In this document: one piece after another, positions 1-6,929 of the stretch
How positions within the stretch are numbered: the first letter of the stretch is position 1
Layout of the letters: the number at the start of each line of letters is the position of its first letter
Source of the DNA: a virus
Direction: 5' to 3' (one strand)
Length of the DNA: 22,808 nucleotides
Virus record (IMG/VR): IMGVR_UViG_3300042564_000082
Location: 1-22,808 of that record
The notes under the pieces: generated by a model
Databases searched by the model: none
What the model was told of the DNA's origin: nothing
What the model saw: the letters and a program-made list of their open reading frames with translations, nothing else
Made by a program: the position numbers and the translations under genes

Positions 1-320
1 TTGCTGGTTTCGGTCAAAACGAAATCGACATCGAGATCGATGGTGGCAAGTTGATAGTCAAGGGTAATGTTCAAACTAGCGCAGAACAAGCTAGCAATTA
101 TCTCTTTAAAGGTATTGCTAATCGTGCATTCACTCGTGCCTTTGCCATTGATGATCAAATCGAAGTCAAGGATGCAGAACTTTTTAATGGTATGTTAAAG
201 ATTGCTCTTGAGCGTCTTGTACCAGAAGAAAAGAAGCCAAAGAAAGTAGCTGTAAAGACCAAAGGTCAGAAGCAGTTTCTAACTGAGGAGGAACGTGATG
301 AAATTACTACAAAGCTGTAA
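1..320 (+). CDS. hsp20: Hsp20-family small heat shock protein, 5' end cut by the window
   Basis: The reading frame is open from base 3, so the gene begins outside the window; the visible part is 105 codons ending in TAA at 318-320. The first visible residues, AGFGQNEIDIEIDGGKLIVKG, have the pattern of the alpha-crystallin core (AGF-x-x-x-x-I-x-V-x-x-x-x-L-x-V-x-G). It continues with FKGIANRAFTRAFAI and LFNGMLKIAL, which match IbpA-type YLHRGIA-R-F-R-F and LENGLL-I-L. The end is PEEKKPKK, also typical of IbpA. Family members are ATP-independent holdases that keep unfolding proteins soluble; in T4-like phages they may help capsid or host proteins during infection, but this is not shown here. 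The TTG at 51 lies inside the conserved core and is not the start. The next ORF begins inside its last codons. Confidence 0.9.
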   Translation, partial: AGFGQNEIDIEIDGGKLIVKGNVQTSAEQASNYLFKGIANRAFTRAFAIDDQIEVKDAELFNGMLKIALERLVPEEKKPKKVAVKTKGQKQFLTEEERDEITTKL

Positions 321-405
321 ACGTGCATTTTCTTGGTGGGTCTCATTCACCAATGAAACTTTAGATGCTATTAAAAAAGCAAAAGAAGATAACATGAAGC
401 GTTAA
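298..405 (+). CDS. Small ORF of 35 aa, function unknown
   Basis: ATG at 298 opens 35 codons ending in TAA at 403-405. A full-strength Shine-Dalgarno AGGAGG at 286-291 sits 6 bases before it, inside the 3' end of hsp20, so translation is well supported. The two genes overlap by 23 bases. The peptide begins MKLLQSCKRAFSWW and ends AKEDNMKR: a basic, aromatic amphipathic front and a charged tail, with no recognised domain. It could be a short membrane-associated or regulatory peptide. The strong ribosome site is the main reason to believe it. Confidence 0.55.
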   Translation: MKLLQSCKRAFSWWVSFTNETLDAIKKAKEDNMKR

Positions 406-415
406 TCATACCTGT

Positions 416-433
416 GGGGATCTTCGGATCCCC
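416..433 (+). terminator. C(UUCG)G hairpin after the hsp20 unit
   Basis: GGGGATC (416-422), loop TTCG (423-426), GATCCCC (427-433): a perfect 7-bp stem closed by C and G around UUCG, the extra-stable tetraloop seen repeatedly between T4 genes. No T-run follows (next bases TAAATACTTG), so it may act as an RNA 3'-end stabiliser or a translation/transcription punctuation element rather than a standard intrinsic terminator. Confidence 0.65.
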
Positions 434-440
434 TAAATAC
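433..440 (+). promoter_or_regulatory. Possible T4-type late promoter (CTAAATAC)
   Basis: CTAAATAC resembles the T4 late -10 element TATAAATA, which has no -35. The same CTAAATA core occurs in two other intergenic or gene-end sites of this window (16242 and 20744). A start point 6-7 bases downstream would fall at about 445, on the ATG of the next ORF, giving a leaderless message. That oddity lowers confidence. Confidence 0.35.
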
Positions 441-444
441 TTGT

Positions 445-651
445 ATGATGAAACCGAAAATATCCCCTAACTTAATTTCGTTTGTTACAGTGCGTAGAGG
501 AAACTGGATCTTAAAAGTATCCGTTTACAAAAATAAAACTATACTTGTTGTGGCAAGACACTACTTTGATTTAGATAAAAGCCTTGTGCAGTTTTTTGAT
601 GATCAAAATGATGCTGCTGACTTTTTAGATAATATTGCAGAGAAAGAATAA
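445..651 (+). CDS. Small protein of unknown function (68 aa)
   Basis: The ORF runs from ATG ATG at 445/448 to TAA at 649-651. The protein is basic at the front (MMKPKISPN) with alternating hydrophobic stretches (ISFVTV, WILKVSVY, ILVVARHYF) that suggest a small beta-rich fold, then an acidic helical tail (FFDDQNDAADFLDNIAEKE). No Shine-Dalgarno precedes the ATG; immediately upstream is the CTAAATAC motif and the UUCG hairpin. It is separated from the next gene by one base. I do not recognise the family. The reading frame is long for the gap and ends neatly before the next start, so it is probably real. Confidence 0.6.
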   Translation: MMKPKISPNLISFVTVRRGNWILKVSVYKNKTILVVARHYFDLDKSLVQFFDDQNDAADFLDNIAEKE

Positions 652-652
652 A

Positions 653-946
653 ATGATTAAAGTGTTTAAATTGATTACTGGTGAAGAATTGATTTCTAAA
701 GTTACCAGTGGGTCAGATGTTGGTTGGTATCTAGAAGATCCCGCTATCGTGATGGTTCAGCGTACTCAAGAAGGTATGGGCGTTGGTTTAGCTCCTTTCC
801 TTGCGTATACTTCTGGAAAGATCTATCTCAACAAATCAGGGGTCATCGTCGAGGCTCAAGCCGATAGCCAGATGGAAAACGAATACAACCGACTATTTGG
901 TGCTGGGATCGTCGTCGCACCTGCATCCGCTCTTATACGCCCTTAA
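653..946 (+). CDS. Conserved phage protein with possible Sm-like/SH3 beta fold (97 aa)
   Basis: The start is taken at ATG 653, one base after the previous stop, giving MIKVFKLITGEELISKV; the longer frame from 635 would overlap the previous gene. The front pattern (M-I-K-x-x-K-L-x-T-G-E-E-x-I) followed by a predicted change of strands (WYLEDPAIVMVQ, GLAPFLAYT, KIYLNKSGVIVEAQ) is one I associate with small Sm/SH3-like proteins common in T4-like phages. In those, a GEE-type turn is followed by P-x-x-I/V, then PF. It ends with NEYNRLFGAGIVVA. Function is unknown; RNA or protein binding would fit the fold but is inference. A terminator follows 30 bases after the stop. Confidence 0.7.
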   Translation: MIKVFKLITGEELISKVTSGSDVGWYLEDPAIVMVQRTQEGMGVGLAPFLAYTSGKIYLNKSGVIVEAQADSQMENEYNRLFGAGIVVAPASALIRP

Positions 947-976
947 ATGTAACCCAAAAGTTTACTTTTCAAGAAT

Positions 977-1001
977 AACCCTACCGAGTGTAGGGTTTTT
1001 T
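977..1001 (+). terminator. Rho-independent terminator
   Basis: AACCCTAC (977-984) pairs perfectly with GTAGGGTT (990-997) around loop CGAGT (985-989), and the T-run covers 996-1001. It closes the hsp20-side unit just before the promoter at 1012. Confidence 0.88.
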
Positions 1002-1011
1002 CATTTAGGTG

Positions 1012-1040
1012 TTTACTTTAATTCGGTTCTGATGTATAAT
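1012..1040 (+). promoter_or_regulatory. Sigma70-type (early) promoter
   Basis: -35 TTTACT (1012-1017; four of six bases match TTGACA), 17-base spacer, and a perfect -10 TATAAT (1035-1040). The predicted start is near 1047, about 24 bases before the ATG at 1071. It directly follows a terminator and stands at the head of the long co-directional run of ligase, replication and modification genes, as expected of a promoter read by unmodified host polymerase. Confidence 0.8.
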
Positions 1041-1070
1041 AGTCTTATGATGATTAGAAAGGGTTCTGAA

Positions 1071-1271
1071 ATGGGTTTCGAAAAAGTGGTTCTGGCTGAA
1101 GTTGCTAAGGTTATGAAGTCTGATCGTAAAGCAGCGTTTACCTGTGGTACTCTGTTTGTTGAGTGCTCTGTCAAAGAAGCTGTTAAGATTGAAACAGCTT
1201 TGCTAAAGATTCTTGGTTGTGGCATTATCCTTTCCCGTGTTGGCGAAGAATCTGCCTTTGATTTTGTTTAA
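1071..1271 (+). CDS. Small protein of unknown function, first gene of the replication unit (66 aa)
   Basis: The start is placed at ATG 1071 (MGFEKVVLAEV), with AAAGGG at 1058-1063 seven bases upstream. The in-frame ATGs at 1047 and 1050 lie at the predicted transcription start, and the frame further upstream crosses the terminator and promoter, so those starts are not credible. The protein is a mix of helix and strand (VLAEVAKVMKSDRK, AAFTCGTLFVECSV, VKIETALLKILGCGIILSRV) with three cysteines but no paired CxxC motif. I do not recognise it. As the first product of an apparent early operon, it could be a host-takeover or regulatory protein; that is inference from position only. Confidence 0.65.
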   Translation: MGFEKVVLAEVAKVMKSDRKAAFTCGTLFVECSVKEAVKIETALLKILGCGIILSRVGEESAFDFV

Positions 1272-1289
1272 TTGAAAGAGGAATATATT

Positions 1290-1484
1290 ATGAACGTCGT
1301 TTACAAATCTCAAGTCCGTGAGCAATCTTCTGATGCACTGCAGCAATTCTTTGCTCGTGGTGGACAAGTCCAAGTCGTCAAAGCACGCAAATCTCCAACT
1401 CCAAAAATGCTAGGTAAAAACTCACGTGGGTTCCGCACTGGCACCTCTGGTTTTGCTACTGGCTATCCTTCCAAGTCTCTGTGA
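1290..1484 (+). CDS. Small basic protein of unknown function (64 aa)
   Basis: ATG 1290 has a clear Shine-Dalgarno AGAGGA (1277-1282) 7 bases upstream; the in-frame TTG at 1272 would sit upstream of that site and is rejected. The product is MNVVYKSQVREQSSDALQQF..., with FFARGGQVQVVKA in the middle and a Lys/Arg/Gly/Ser-rich tail (KSPTPKMLGKNSRGFRTGTS). The F-x-A-x-GG-x-V-x-x-x-x-x pattern looks like a small motif seen in many short phage proteins (helix, GG turn, short strand). The basic tail suggests nucleic acid binding, but no family is recognised. The stop TGA overlaps the next ATG (TGATG). Confidence 0.65.
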   Translation: MNVVYKSQVREQSSDALQQFFARGGQVQVVKARKSPTPKMLGKNSRGFRTGTSGFATGYPSKSL

Positions 1485-1666
1485 TGCGTGCGTTTCTTGA
1501 GACCACTAAAGATTGGGCACACCCATGCCCAAATCATATCTACTATCTCACTGACGACAAGTCCAAGCTGGTTGCTTTTTATAATGTAGTTACAAAGAAA
1601 GTCACCAAGATGTCCAAGCCTATTCGCTTTGACACTCGCTACCGTACCTTTAAGGAATTGAAATGA
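1484..1666 (+). CDS. Small protein of unknown function (60 aa)
   Basis: ATG 1484 shares its A with the TGA stop of the gene before it (TGATG), which implies translational coupling. The peptide MRAFLETTKDWAHPCPNHIYYLTDDKSKLVAFYN continues with a basic tail (VTKKVTKMSKPIRFDTRYRTFKELK). The IYYLTDDKSKLVAFYNV segment looks like a beta hairpin. No family is recognised. Its stop TGA overlaps the ligase ATG (ATGA), so it belongs to the same message as the ligase. Confidence 0.65.
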   Translation: MRAFLETTKDWAHPCPNHIYYLTDDKSKLVAFYNVVTKKVTKMSKPIRFDTRYRTFKELK

Positions 1667-2964
1667 ATCTGAATAAGTTTTTTAATAGTCTAGCTGACAA
1701 CGCATCCCGTAATTTTAAAATCGAACAACTAACGGCTAACAGCGATAACGAAACCTTGCGCGAAGTTGTTAGGCTGGCTCTCGATCCTTTCACTCAGTTC
1801 TATCAACGGAAGATTCCAAAGTATACCCCGAACAATAATCCCTTAGGCGACAACTTAGATTGGGCATTGGATCAACTGCTAACTATGTTAGCAAGTCGTA
1901 AGGTTACAGGTAATGCTGCCATTGAGCATCTACAATACGTTCTTGAGAACATCACTGCAGATAATGCCAAGGTTATTGAACGAATCATTCAAAAGGATCT
2001 CAAATGTGGAGTGCAAGTCTCGACCGCAAACGCAGTGTGGACTGGCTTGGTGCACGAATATCCAGTCATGCTGTGCAGTCCATTCGACGAGAAACTGGTA
2101 AACAAAATCAAGTTCCCAGCTTACGTCCAGTTGAAGATGGATGGGATGCGGTTCAATGCAATCGTAAAAGATGGTAAGTGCGAGTTCCGTAGTCGTAATG
2201 GTAAAGAGATACAGCTGCTTGGGTTTCTAGAAACAGACTTTATCAAGATGGCAGCTGGATTTAATATGGTGTTTGATGGTGAACTTCTTGTAAATGACAA
2301 GGGTGTGATTCTTGATCGGCAAACAGGCAATGGTATTTTAAATAAAGCCAACAAAGGTACAATCTCTGACTTGGACGCACGTAAAGTTCGTGCCACTGTA
2401 TGGGATGTTATTCCTTTTGATGCGTTTGCTTCTGGAATCTGTAAAGTTGATTATGCCACTCGACTAAATGGACTTGAACGCATGATTCAGAAAAGCTCTC
2501 CAGCAAAGGTTAATCTTGTACAAACTGATCTTGTACAAACTCTTGATATGGCTCAAAGTATTTTTGAATCATATCTTGCCGATGGACTAGAAGGAATTAT
2601 TCTGAAGTCTAGTGATGGAATTTGGGAAGACAAACGCAGCAAGTCTCAGATCAAATTTAAGGGTGAACTAGAATGCGATCTACGTATTGTTGGTGTGCAA
2701 ATGGGTACAGGCAAGTATGATGGTATGCTTGGCGCAATTCTTTGTGAATCTGCAGATGGTGTGATTAAGGTTAGTGTTGGCTCTGGATTCTCTGATGAAC
2801 AACGCAAAGAATTGATGAAGCAAAATTTACTTGACGGAATTGCTGCTATCAAGTATAATATGAGAATAAAGAACAAAGCTGGAGAAGAATCTTTGTTCCT
2901 TCCCATTGTTTTAGAGATTCGTGATGATAAAGAAGTTGCAGATTCTAGTAAGGATATTAAATGA
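1663..2964 (+). CDS. 30: ATP-dependent DNA ligase, T4 gp30-like
   Basis: The protein (433 aa; T4 ligase is 487) seals nicks using ATP through a lysine-AMP intermediate. Residues 1-140 form a helical N-terminal region. Motif I is K158-M-D-G with the conserved R163 after it, which places the nucleophile almost where T4 has K159. Motif III is FDGELLV (204-210), motif IV EGIILK (310-315), and motif V lies around IKFKGELECD (330-339). The C-terminal OB-fold region contains VQMGTGKYDGMLGAIL. The start at 1663 overlaps the previous stop (ATGA) and has AAGGA at 1652-1656, six bases upstream. The role is Okazaki-fragment joining with the polymerase and helicase encoded downstream. A short tandem repeat in the DNA near 2515-2541 repeats VQTDL/VQTLD and does not break the frame. 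Confidence 0.96.
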   Translation: MNLNKFFNSLADNASRNFKIEQLTANSDNETLREVVRLALDPFTQFYQRKIPKYTPNNNPLGDNLDWALDQLLTMLASRKVTGNAAIEHLQYVLENITADNAKVIERIIQKDLKCGVQVSTANAVWTGLVHEYPVMLCSPFDEKLVNKIKFPAYVQLKMDGMRFNAIVKDGKCEFRSRNGKEIQLLGFLETDFIKMAAGFNMVFDGELLVNDKGVILDRQTGNGILNKANKGTISDLDARKVRATVWDVIPFDAFASGICKVDYATRLNGLERMIQKSSPAKVNLVQTDLVQTLDMAQSIFESYLADGLEGIILKSSDGIWEDKRSKSQIKFKGELECDLRIVGVQMGTGKYDGMLGAILCESADGVIKVSVGSGFSDEQRKELMKQNLLDGIAAIKYNMRIKNKAGEESLFLPIVLEIRDDKEVADSSKDIK

Positions 2965-3155
2965 TACTTGAAACTATTGTTCGTAGTAAACGATGCTTTG
3001 ATGTAAACTCAAAAAAAGATATTGAGATGTTTACTCGTTATCTTAAAACAAAGGCATGGGGTAAAGAAGGATGTCCATTTGCATTGGAATTCCCACACCT
3101 CACTGTTCCTGACATGATTAAAGAGAAACTTATTTTTAAATTCTTAAAGGTTTGA
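2961..3155 (+). CDS. Small conserved-looking protein of unknown function (64 aa)
   Basis: ATG 2961 overlaps the ligase stop (ATGA) and has a good ribosome site (TAAGGAT, around 2950-2955, spacing about 6). The sequence has MILETIVRSKRCFDVNSKKDIEMF, then FTRYLKTKAWGKEGCPFALEFPHLTVPDMI, and ends in basic KEKLIFKFLKV. The pattern (short strand, acidic helix, W-G-x-x-G-CPF, PH-x-x-VP-x-M-I) looks like a defined fold, but I cannot name a function. Coupling to the ligase suggests expression with replication genes. Confidence 0.7.
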   Translation: MILETIVRSKRCFDVNSKKDIEMFTRYLKTKAWGKEGCPFALEFPHLTVPDMIKEKLIFKFLKV

Positions 3156-3156
3156 T

Positions 3157-3582
3157 ATGACCGAAGATGTTAAGTATGATGCTTTCGAGAAAAGCATGCA
3201 TGAAAAATACCCAAAGATGTTTGCACAACCATACGGTGGCTTTGCTGTCAGTGAAGGTTGGTGGTTGATCATTGAACGTCTTTGTGCTAAAATTCAACAT
3301 TATATTGACTGGCAGAATAAGAATCATGAGAAGCATCCTGTAGTTGAGCAAGTAGTTGTTCTTCAAATAAAAGAAAAGTTTGGAGGCTTACGGTTTTATT
3401 ATTCAGGCGGAGACGAACAGGTGTATGGTATGGTTCGTATGGCAGAATCATGGGCAAGTAATAGCTGCGAGACTTGCGGGAATCGTGGTGTGAGTCGTAG
3501 TGGTGGTTGGATTAGAACGTTGTGTGACGAACATGAAACAGAACGTCAAAAAGATATGAAAGAAAGGTACGGAGATGACTGA
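3157..3582 (+). CDS. Phage protein with a C-terminal zinc-binding motif (141 aa)
   Basis: ATG 3157 follows the previous stop by one base, with AAAGG at 3146-3150. The N-terminal half has GWWLIIERLCAKIQHYI, then VVVLQIKEKFGGLRFYYSGG, a set of motifs I recognise from many uncharacterised phage proteins. The C-terminal part has C104-x-x-C107, then W118-I-R-T-L-C123-x-x-H126, a likely four-ligand zinc site. It may bind nucleic acid or a partner protein; no enzyme motif is seen. The end overlaps the next gene by 8 bases. Confidence 0.75.
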   Translation: MTEDVKYDAFEKSMHEKYPKMFAQPYGGFAVSEGWWLIIERLCAKIQHYIDWQNKNHEKHPVVEQVVVLQIKEKFGGLRFYYSGGDEQVYGMVRMAESWASNSCETCGNRGVSRSGGWIRTLCDEHETERQKDMKERYGDD

Positions 3583-3865
3583 TAAAGTATGGGTAATGGT
3601 TGAGTGTGTTTCGATGTTTCGTATGCGTTATATGGTTGAGGCACCTGCTGCCAATCCAGAGTATGCACTTGACACTGTGACAATGAATGAGGCTAAAGAG
3701 TTTAGTCAAGAACATATAACTGAGAGCATTATTTCTCATAGAGTTATGAGTGAAGCAGAAGCTCTCAAGTTTTGCGATACCGACAATGACTATTGTTTGG
3801 GTTGGACTGAAGAACAAAAGATCAATGCCTTCTTTACTAGAGAAGATGAAAAGGTAGTTCTATAA
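3575..3865 (+). CDS. Protein of unknown function (96 aa)
   Basis: ATG 3575 lies inside the end of the previous gene; AAAGG at 3563-3567 is 7 bases upstream. The front MTDKVWVMVECVSMFRMRYMVEAP reads as two beta strands. The middle has PEYALDTVTMNEAKEFSQEHI, then a turn and helix, SEAEALKFCDTDNDYCLGWTEEQKINAFF. The A-L-D-x-V-x-x-x-E-x-x-E-x-S-Q-x-x-I pattern followed by an L-GWT-x-E-x-K segment resembles small phage proteins of unknown function found next to DNA metabolism genes. Its stop TAA overlaps the dexA start (TAATG). Confidence 0.7.
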   Translation: MTDKVWVMVECVSMFRMRYMVEAPAANPEYALDTVTMNEAKEFSQEHITESIISHRVMSEAEALKFCDTDNDYCLGWTEEQKINAFFTREDEKVVL

Positions 3866-4440
3866 TGTTTATTTTTGATATAGAAACTCTTGGTGTTGAG
3901 TCAACTGCGGTTGTTCTTAGCGCAGCTTTGATTTATTTTGATCCAGAACAGCGTCCAAGTTATAAAGATCTATTGGAGTCTGCCTTGTTTGTTAAGTTCA
4001 ATGCAAGAGATCAGATTCAAAGATTGAATCGAACTATTGATCCATCTACTTTAGAGTGGTGGGAAAATCAGCATGAGTATGTTCAGCAAGTTTCTTTGCG
4101 CCCATCTTCTACTGATATAAAAGCTGAGGATGGTATTATCATGCTGCATAACTATATGAACAGGATCCAGAATGCTCAAAAGCATACCATGTGGGCACGT
4201 GGGTCTTTAGATCAGCTGGCAATTGATAGCCTTGCAGTTCGCTGTGAAATGCAACAAATCACTAGCTATGCTGCATGGAGAGATATTAGAACTGCAGTAG
4301 ATATTCTTACAGGATCCACAAACGGATACTGTGATGTAGTTTACGACGGGTTTGATCGGCACGAAGTTATTAAACATCACCCTGTGCATGATTGCGCACT
4401 TGATGCAATGATGTTAATGTATGGAAAATCTAAAGAATAA
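3865..4440 (+). CDS. dexA: DexA-like 3'-5' exodeoxyribonuclease (exonuclease A)
   Basis: The protein (191 aa) belongs to the DnaQ/DEDDh exonuclease superfamily. Exo I is F-D5-I-E7. The T4 DexA signature blocks are in order: TLEWWENQ (62-69; T4 has TIEWWKNQ), a W-x-RG-S-x-D segment ending at D116, WRDIRT (138-143; T4 QRDIRT), and HDCALD with H175 and D180 as the Exo III pair (T4 HDCAKD). T4 DexA is 227 aa, so this copy is shorter. It degrades DNA 3' to 5', with a likely role in host DNA breakdown or end trimming. It overlaps the genes on both sides (TAATG at each end), with the DNA polymerase next. Confidence 0.92.
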   Translation: MFIFDIETLGVESTAVVLSAALIYFDPEQRPSYKDLLESALFVKFNARDQIQRLNRTIDPSTLEWWENQHEYVQQVSLRPSSTDIKAEDGIIMLHNYMNRIQNAQKHTMWARGSLDQLAIDSLAVRCEMQQITSYAAWRDIRTAVDILTGSTNGYCDVVYDGFDRHEVIKHHPVHDCALDAMMLMYGKSKE

Positions 4441-6929
4441 TGCATTTTTATACTAACGTATTTCCCTTTGGCGATCAGATGTTCGTACGTGGTTACGACA
4501 ATGGTCGCCCTTTTTCACATAAGGTGGAATTTTACCCAACACTGTACGTTCCTTCAAAGAAGCACGACAGTGATTGGCGCACACTTGATGGAACTGTAGT
4601 AGATGTGGTCAATCCTGGAGGTGTCAAAGATACCAAAGAGTTTGTCAAACGATACGAAGATGTCAAAGGGTTCGATATCTATGGTAACACTAATTACGTT
4701 TGCCAGTATATCAGCGATACTTATGAAAGTGATATCAAGTGGGACATGGATCTCATTAAGGTATACACGATTGACATCGAGACTAAAACCGAAAGTGGAT
4801 TCCCTGATATCAAAACTGCCAATGAAGATATCTTGCTAATCACAATCAAGGATCTTGCCAGTAAAAAGGTTATCACATTCGGAACTAAAACGTATGTGAA
4901 TAGTAGAGACGATGTAGTTTATCTGCATTGCGAAAGCGAAACGCATCTGTTGCGAGAGTTTGTAGCTTGGTGGCAACAGAACTATCCAGATATCATCACT
5001 GGTTGGAATACAGAATTCTTTGACGTGCCTTATCTTGTTCGACGTATTGAGCGTGAACTTGGCGAGCCTTATGCCAAGAAACTATCTCCATGGGGATACT
5101 ACAACGAACGCAAGACTTTCATTAAAGGTTCCGAAGAGATTCATTACGACATCCATGGTATTGCGCACTTGGACTTTCTTGCCCTGTACAAGAAGTTTAC
5201 TTACACCAAGCAAGAATCATATCGACTTGACTATATTGCTGAGCAAGAACTTGGCGATAAGAAGAAAGAAAACCCTGGAGAATCATTCAAGGATTTCTAC
5301 ACAAATCACTGGCAACAGTTTGTTGAATACAACATCCAAGACGTAGAGTTGGTCGACCGTATGGAAGACAAGATGCGCCTAATTGAACTGTGTTTGACTA
5401 TGGCGTACAACGCAAAGATTAATCTTGAAGATGTATTCTCACAGGTTCGTATGTGGGACGCCATCATCTATAACCACTTGCGTGAAAAGCGCATTGCTAT
5501 CCCCGCAAAGAATATCTTTGGTGGTAAAGATGCTCAATTTGAAGGTGCGTATGTTAAAGATCCGCTAATTGGTATGCACAAATGGGTTGCTTCATTCGAC
5601 TTGAACTCGCTGTATCCACATTTGATTATGCAATACAACATCAGTCCAGAGACTCTTACACACGAGAAGATTTCTTGTACAGTTGATCAGCTATTGAATC
5701 AAGAGATTGATACTTCATATGCTAAGAACAATGAGCTGTCCATGACTGCAAATGGGTGGTGCTATCGTAAAGACATCAAAGGGTTTATGCCTCAGTTGAT
5801 GGAAAACATGTACAAGGATCGATCTAAGTTTAAGAAACAGATGTTGAAGATTGAGCAAGAGTATCAAGATGATAAAAGCAAGAAGCACTTGCTAAAGGAT
5901 ATCTCCAGATTGAATAACCTTCAGATGGCTATGAAGATTGCATTGAACTCTGCTTATGGTGCTATGGGTAATCAATACTTTAGGTACTTTGATCTACGCA
6001 TGGCTGAGGGTATTACAACTTCTGGTCAGTTGTCTATTCGTTGGATGGCTAATGAGTTTAATGCATACATGAACAAGTTGCTTAAGACCAAGGACGCTGA
6101 TTACGTTATTGCCATTGATACTGACTCGATCTATTTGACACTTGAGCAACTGGTTGAAACCGTCGCAGCTGATAAGGATACGATAGGTAAGATCAAGTAC
6201 ATGGACAAGATCTGTGAAGAAATCTTCCAGCCTTTTATTGATAATACATATAAGAAGCTGTCTGAGTATATGAATGCTTACTCGCAAAAGATGATTATGA
6301 AGCGAGAGGTTCTGGCTGATAAAGGTATCTGGACTGCTAAGAAACGATACATTCTTAACGTGCATAACTCTGAGGGTGTTCAGTTTGCAAAGCCAAAGGT
6401 CAAGGTCATGGGTTTGGAAATGGTCAAGTCATCTACACCTTCAATCATTCGCAATAAACTTAAAGAATCTATTCCTGTTATTCTAGATGGTGATCAAAGT
6501 AAGCTGCATGATTTTATTGAAAAGTTTCGTAGTGAATATAAATCATTCTCAGTTGTAGAGATTGCATTCCCACGAGGTGTCAATGGAATAAAGACCTATG
6601 CAGGTTCACCAATCTATACAAAGGGAACTCCAATTCATGTTCGTGGTGCATTGCTACACAACCACTATCTAAAGAAGATGCAGTTGGATAAAGTTTACCA
6701 ACCTATTCGTGATGGAGATAAGATCAAGTTTGTTTATGTAAAGAAGCCAAATCCATTCCAAGAGGATGTGATTTCTTTCTCACAAACCTTACCTGAAGAG
6801 TTTGGTCTAAATAGATTCATTGATTATGATCTCCAATTCGAGAAAACATTTTTAGATGCACTACAAACCGTAATTGAGCCACTTGGTTGGCATACCGAAG
6901 AAAAAGCATCATTGGAGGATTTCTTTTGA
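4440..6929 (+). CDS. 43: Family B DNA polymerase, T4 gp43-like
   Basis: The replicative polymerase has 829 aa (T4 898). Proofreading domain: Exo I D112-I-E114, Exo II WNTEFFD with D195, Exo III YNIQD with D301. Polymerase domain: motif A D387-L-N-S-L-Y-P, motif B K499-x-x-x-N-S-A-Y-G (499-507), motif C D560-T-D562-S, and KKRY at about 650. All catalytic residues are present. The last residues, KASLEDFF, match the position and character of the T4/RB69 polymerase C-terminal peptide (KASLFDMFDF) that binds the gp45 sliding clamp. Codons of that peptide also supply the GGAGGA ribosome site of the next gene. The start overlaps the dexA stop (TAATG) with only a weak AAAGAA upstream, so coupling is likely. 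Confidence 0.98.
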   Translation: MHFYTNVFPFGDQMFVRGYDNGRPFSHKVEFYPTLYVPSKKHDSDWRTLDGTVVDVVNPGGVKDTKEFVKRYEDVKGFDIYGNTNYVCQYISDTYESDIKWDMDLIKVYTIDIETKTESGFPDIKTANEDILLITIKDLASKKVITFGTKTYVNSRDDVVYLHCESETHLLREFVAWWQQNYPDIITGWNTEFFDVPYLVRRIERELGEPYAKKLSPWGYYNERKTFIKGSEEIHYDIHGIAHLDFLALYKKFTYTKQESYRLDYIAEQELGDKKKENPGESFKDFYTNHWQQFVEYNIQDVELVDRMEDKMRLIELCLTMAYNAKINLEDVFSQVRMWDAIIYNHLREKRIAIPAKNIFGGKDAQFEGAYVKDPLIGMHKWVASFDLNSLYPHLIMQYNISPETLTHEKISCTVDQLLNQEIDTSYAKNNELSMTANGWCYRKDIKGFMPQLMENMYKDRSKFKKQMLKIEQEYQDDKSKKHLLKDISRLNNLQMAMKIALNSAYGAMGNQYFRYFDLRMAEGITTSGQLSIRWMANEFNAYMNKLLKTKDADYVIAIDTDSIYLTLEQLVETVAADKDTIGKIKYMDKICEEIFQPFIDNTYKKLSEYMNAYSQKMIMKREVLADKGIWTAKKRYILNVHNSEGVQFAKPKVKVMGLEMVKSSTPSIIRNKLKESIPVILDGDQSKLHDFIEKFRSEYKSFSVVEIAFPRGVNGIKTYAGSPIYTKGTPIHVRGALLHNHYLKKMQLDKVYQPIRDGDKIKFVYVKKPNPFQEDVISFSQTLPEEFGLNRFIDYDLQFEKTFLDALQTVIEPLGWHTEEKASLEDFF
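6914..6919 (+). promoter_or_regulatory. Shine-Dalgarno that fixes a TTG start
   Basis: GGAGGA lies 6 bases before TTG 6926, inside the codons for the polymerase C-terminal Leu-Glu-Asp. It chooses the TTG (overlapping the polymerase TGA as TTGA) over the frame's earlier ATG at 6887 and later ATG near 6950. Confidence 0.7.

Noticed and set aside
801-1046. Longer version of the gene at 1071, starting near 801
   Set aside because: The extension overlaps the gene at 653 in another frame and runs through the terminator and promoter, so it cannot be on one message from that promoter.
2513-2545. Tandem repeat of about 15 bases (CTTGTACAAACT twice) as a regulatory or recombination site
   Set aside because: It is in frame inside the ligase, encodes VQTDLVQTLD, and has only two copies; a simple local duplication is enough.
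5994-6365. Minus-strand ORF of 123 codons inside the DNA polymerase
   Set aside because: It is a shadow of conserved polymerase codons, including motif C; no ribosome site or known family.
6807-6813. CTAAATA as a late promoter inside the polymerase gene
   Set aside because: It is within coding sequence with no nearby downstream gene start that fits; chance match in AT-rich DNA.
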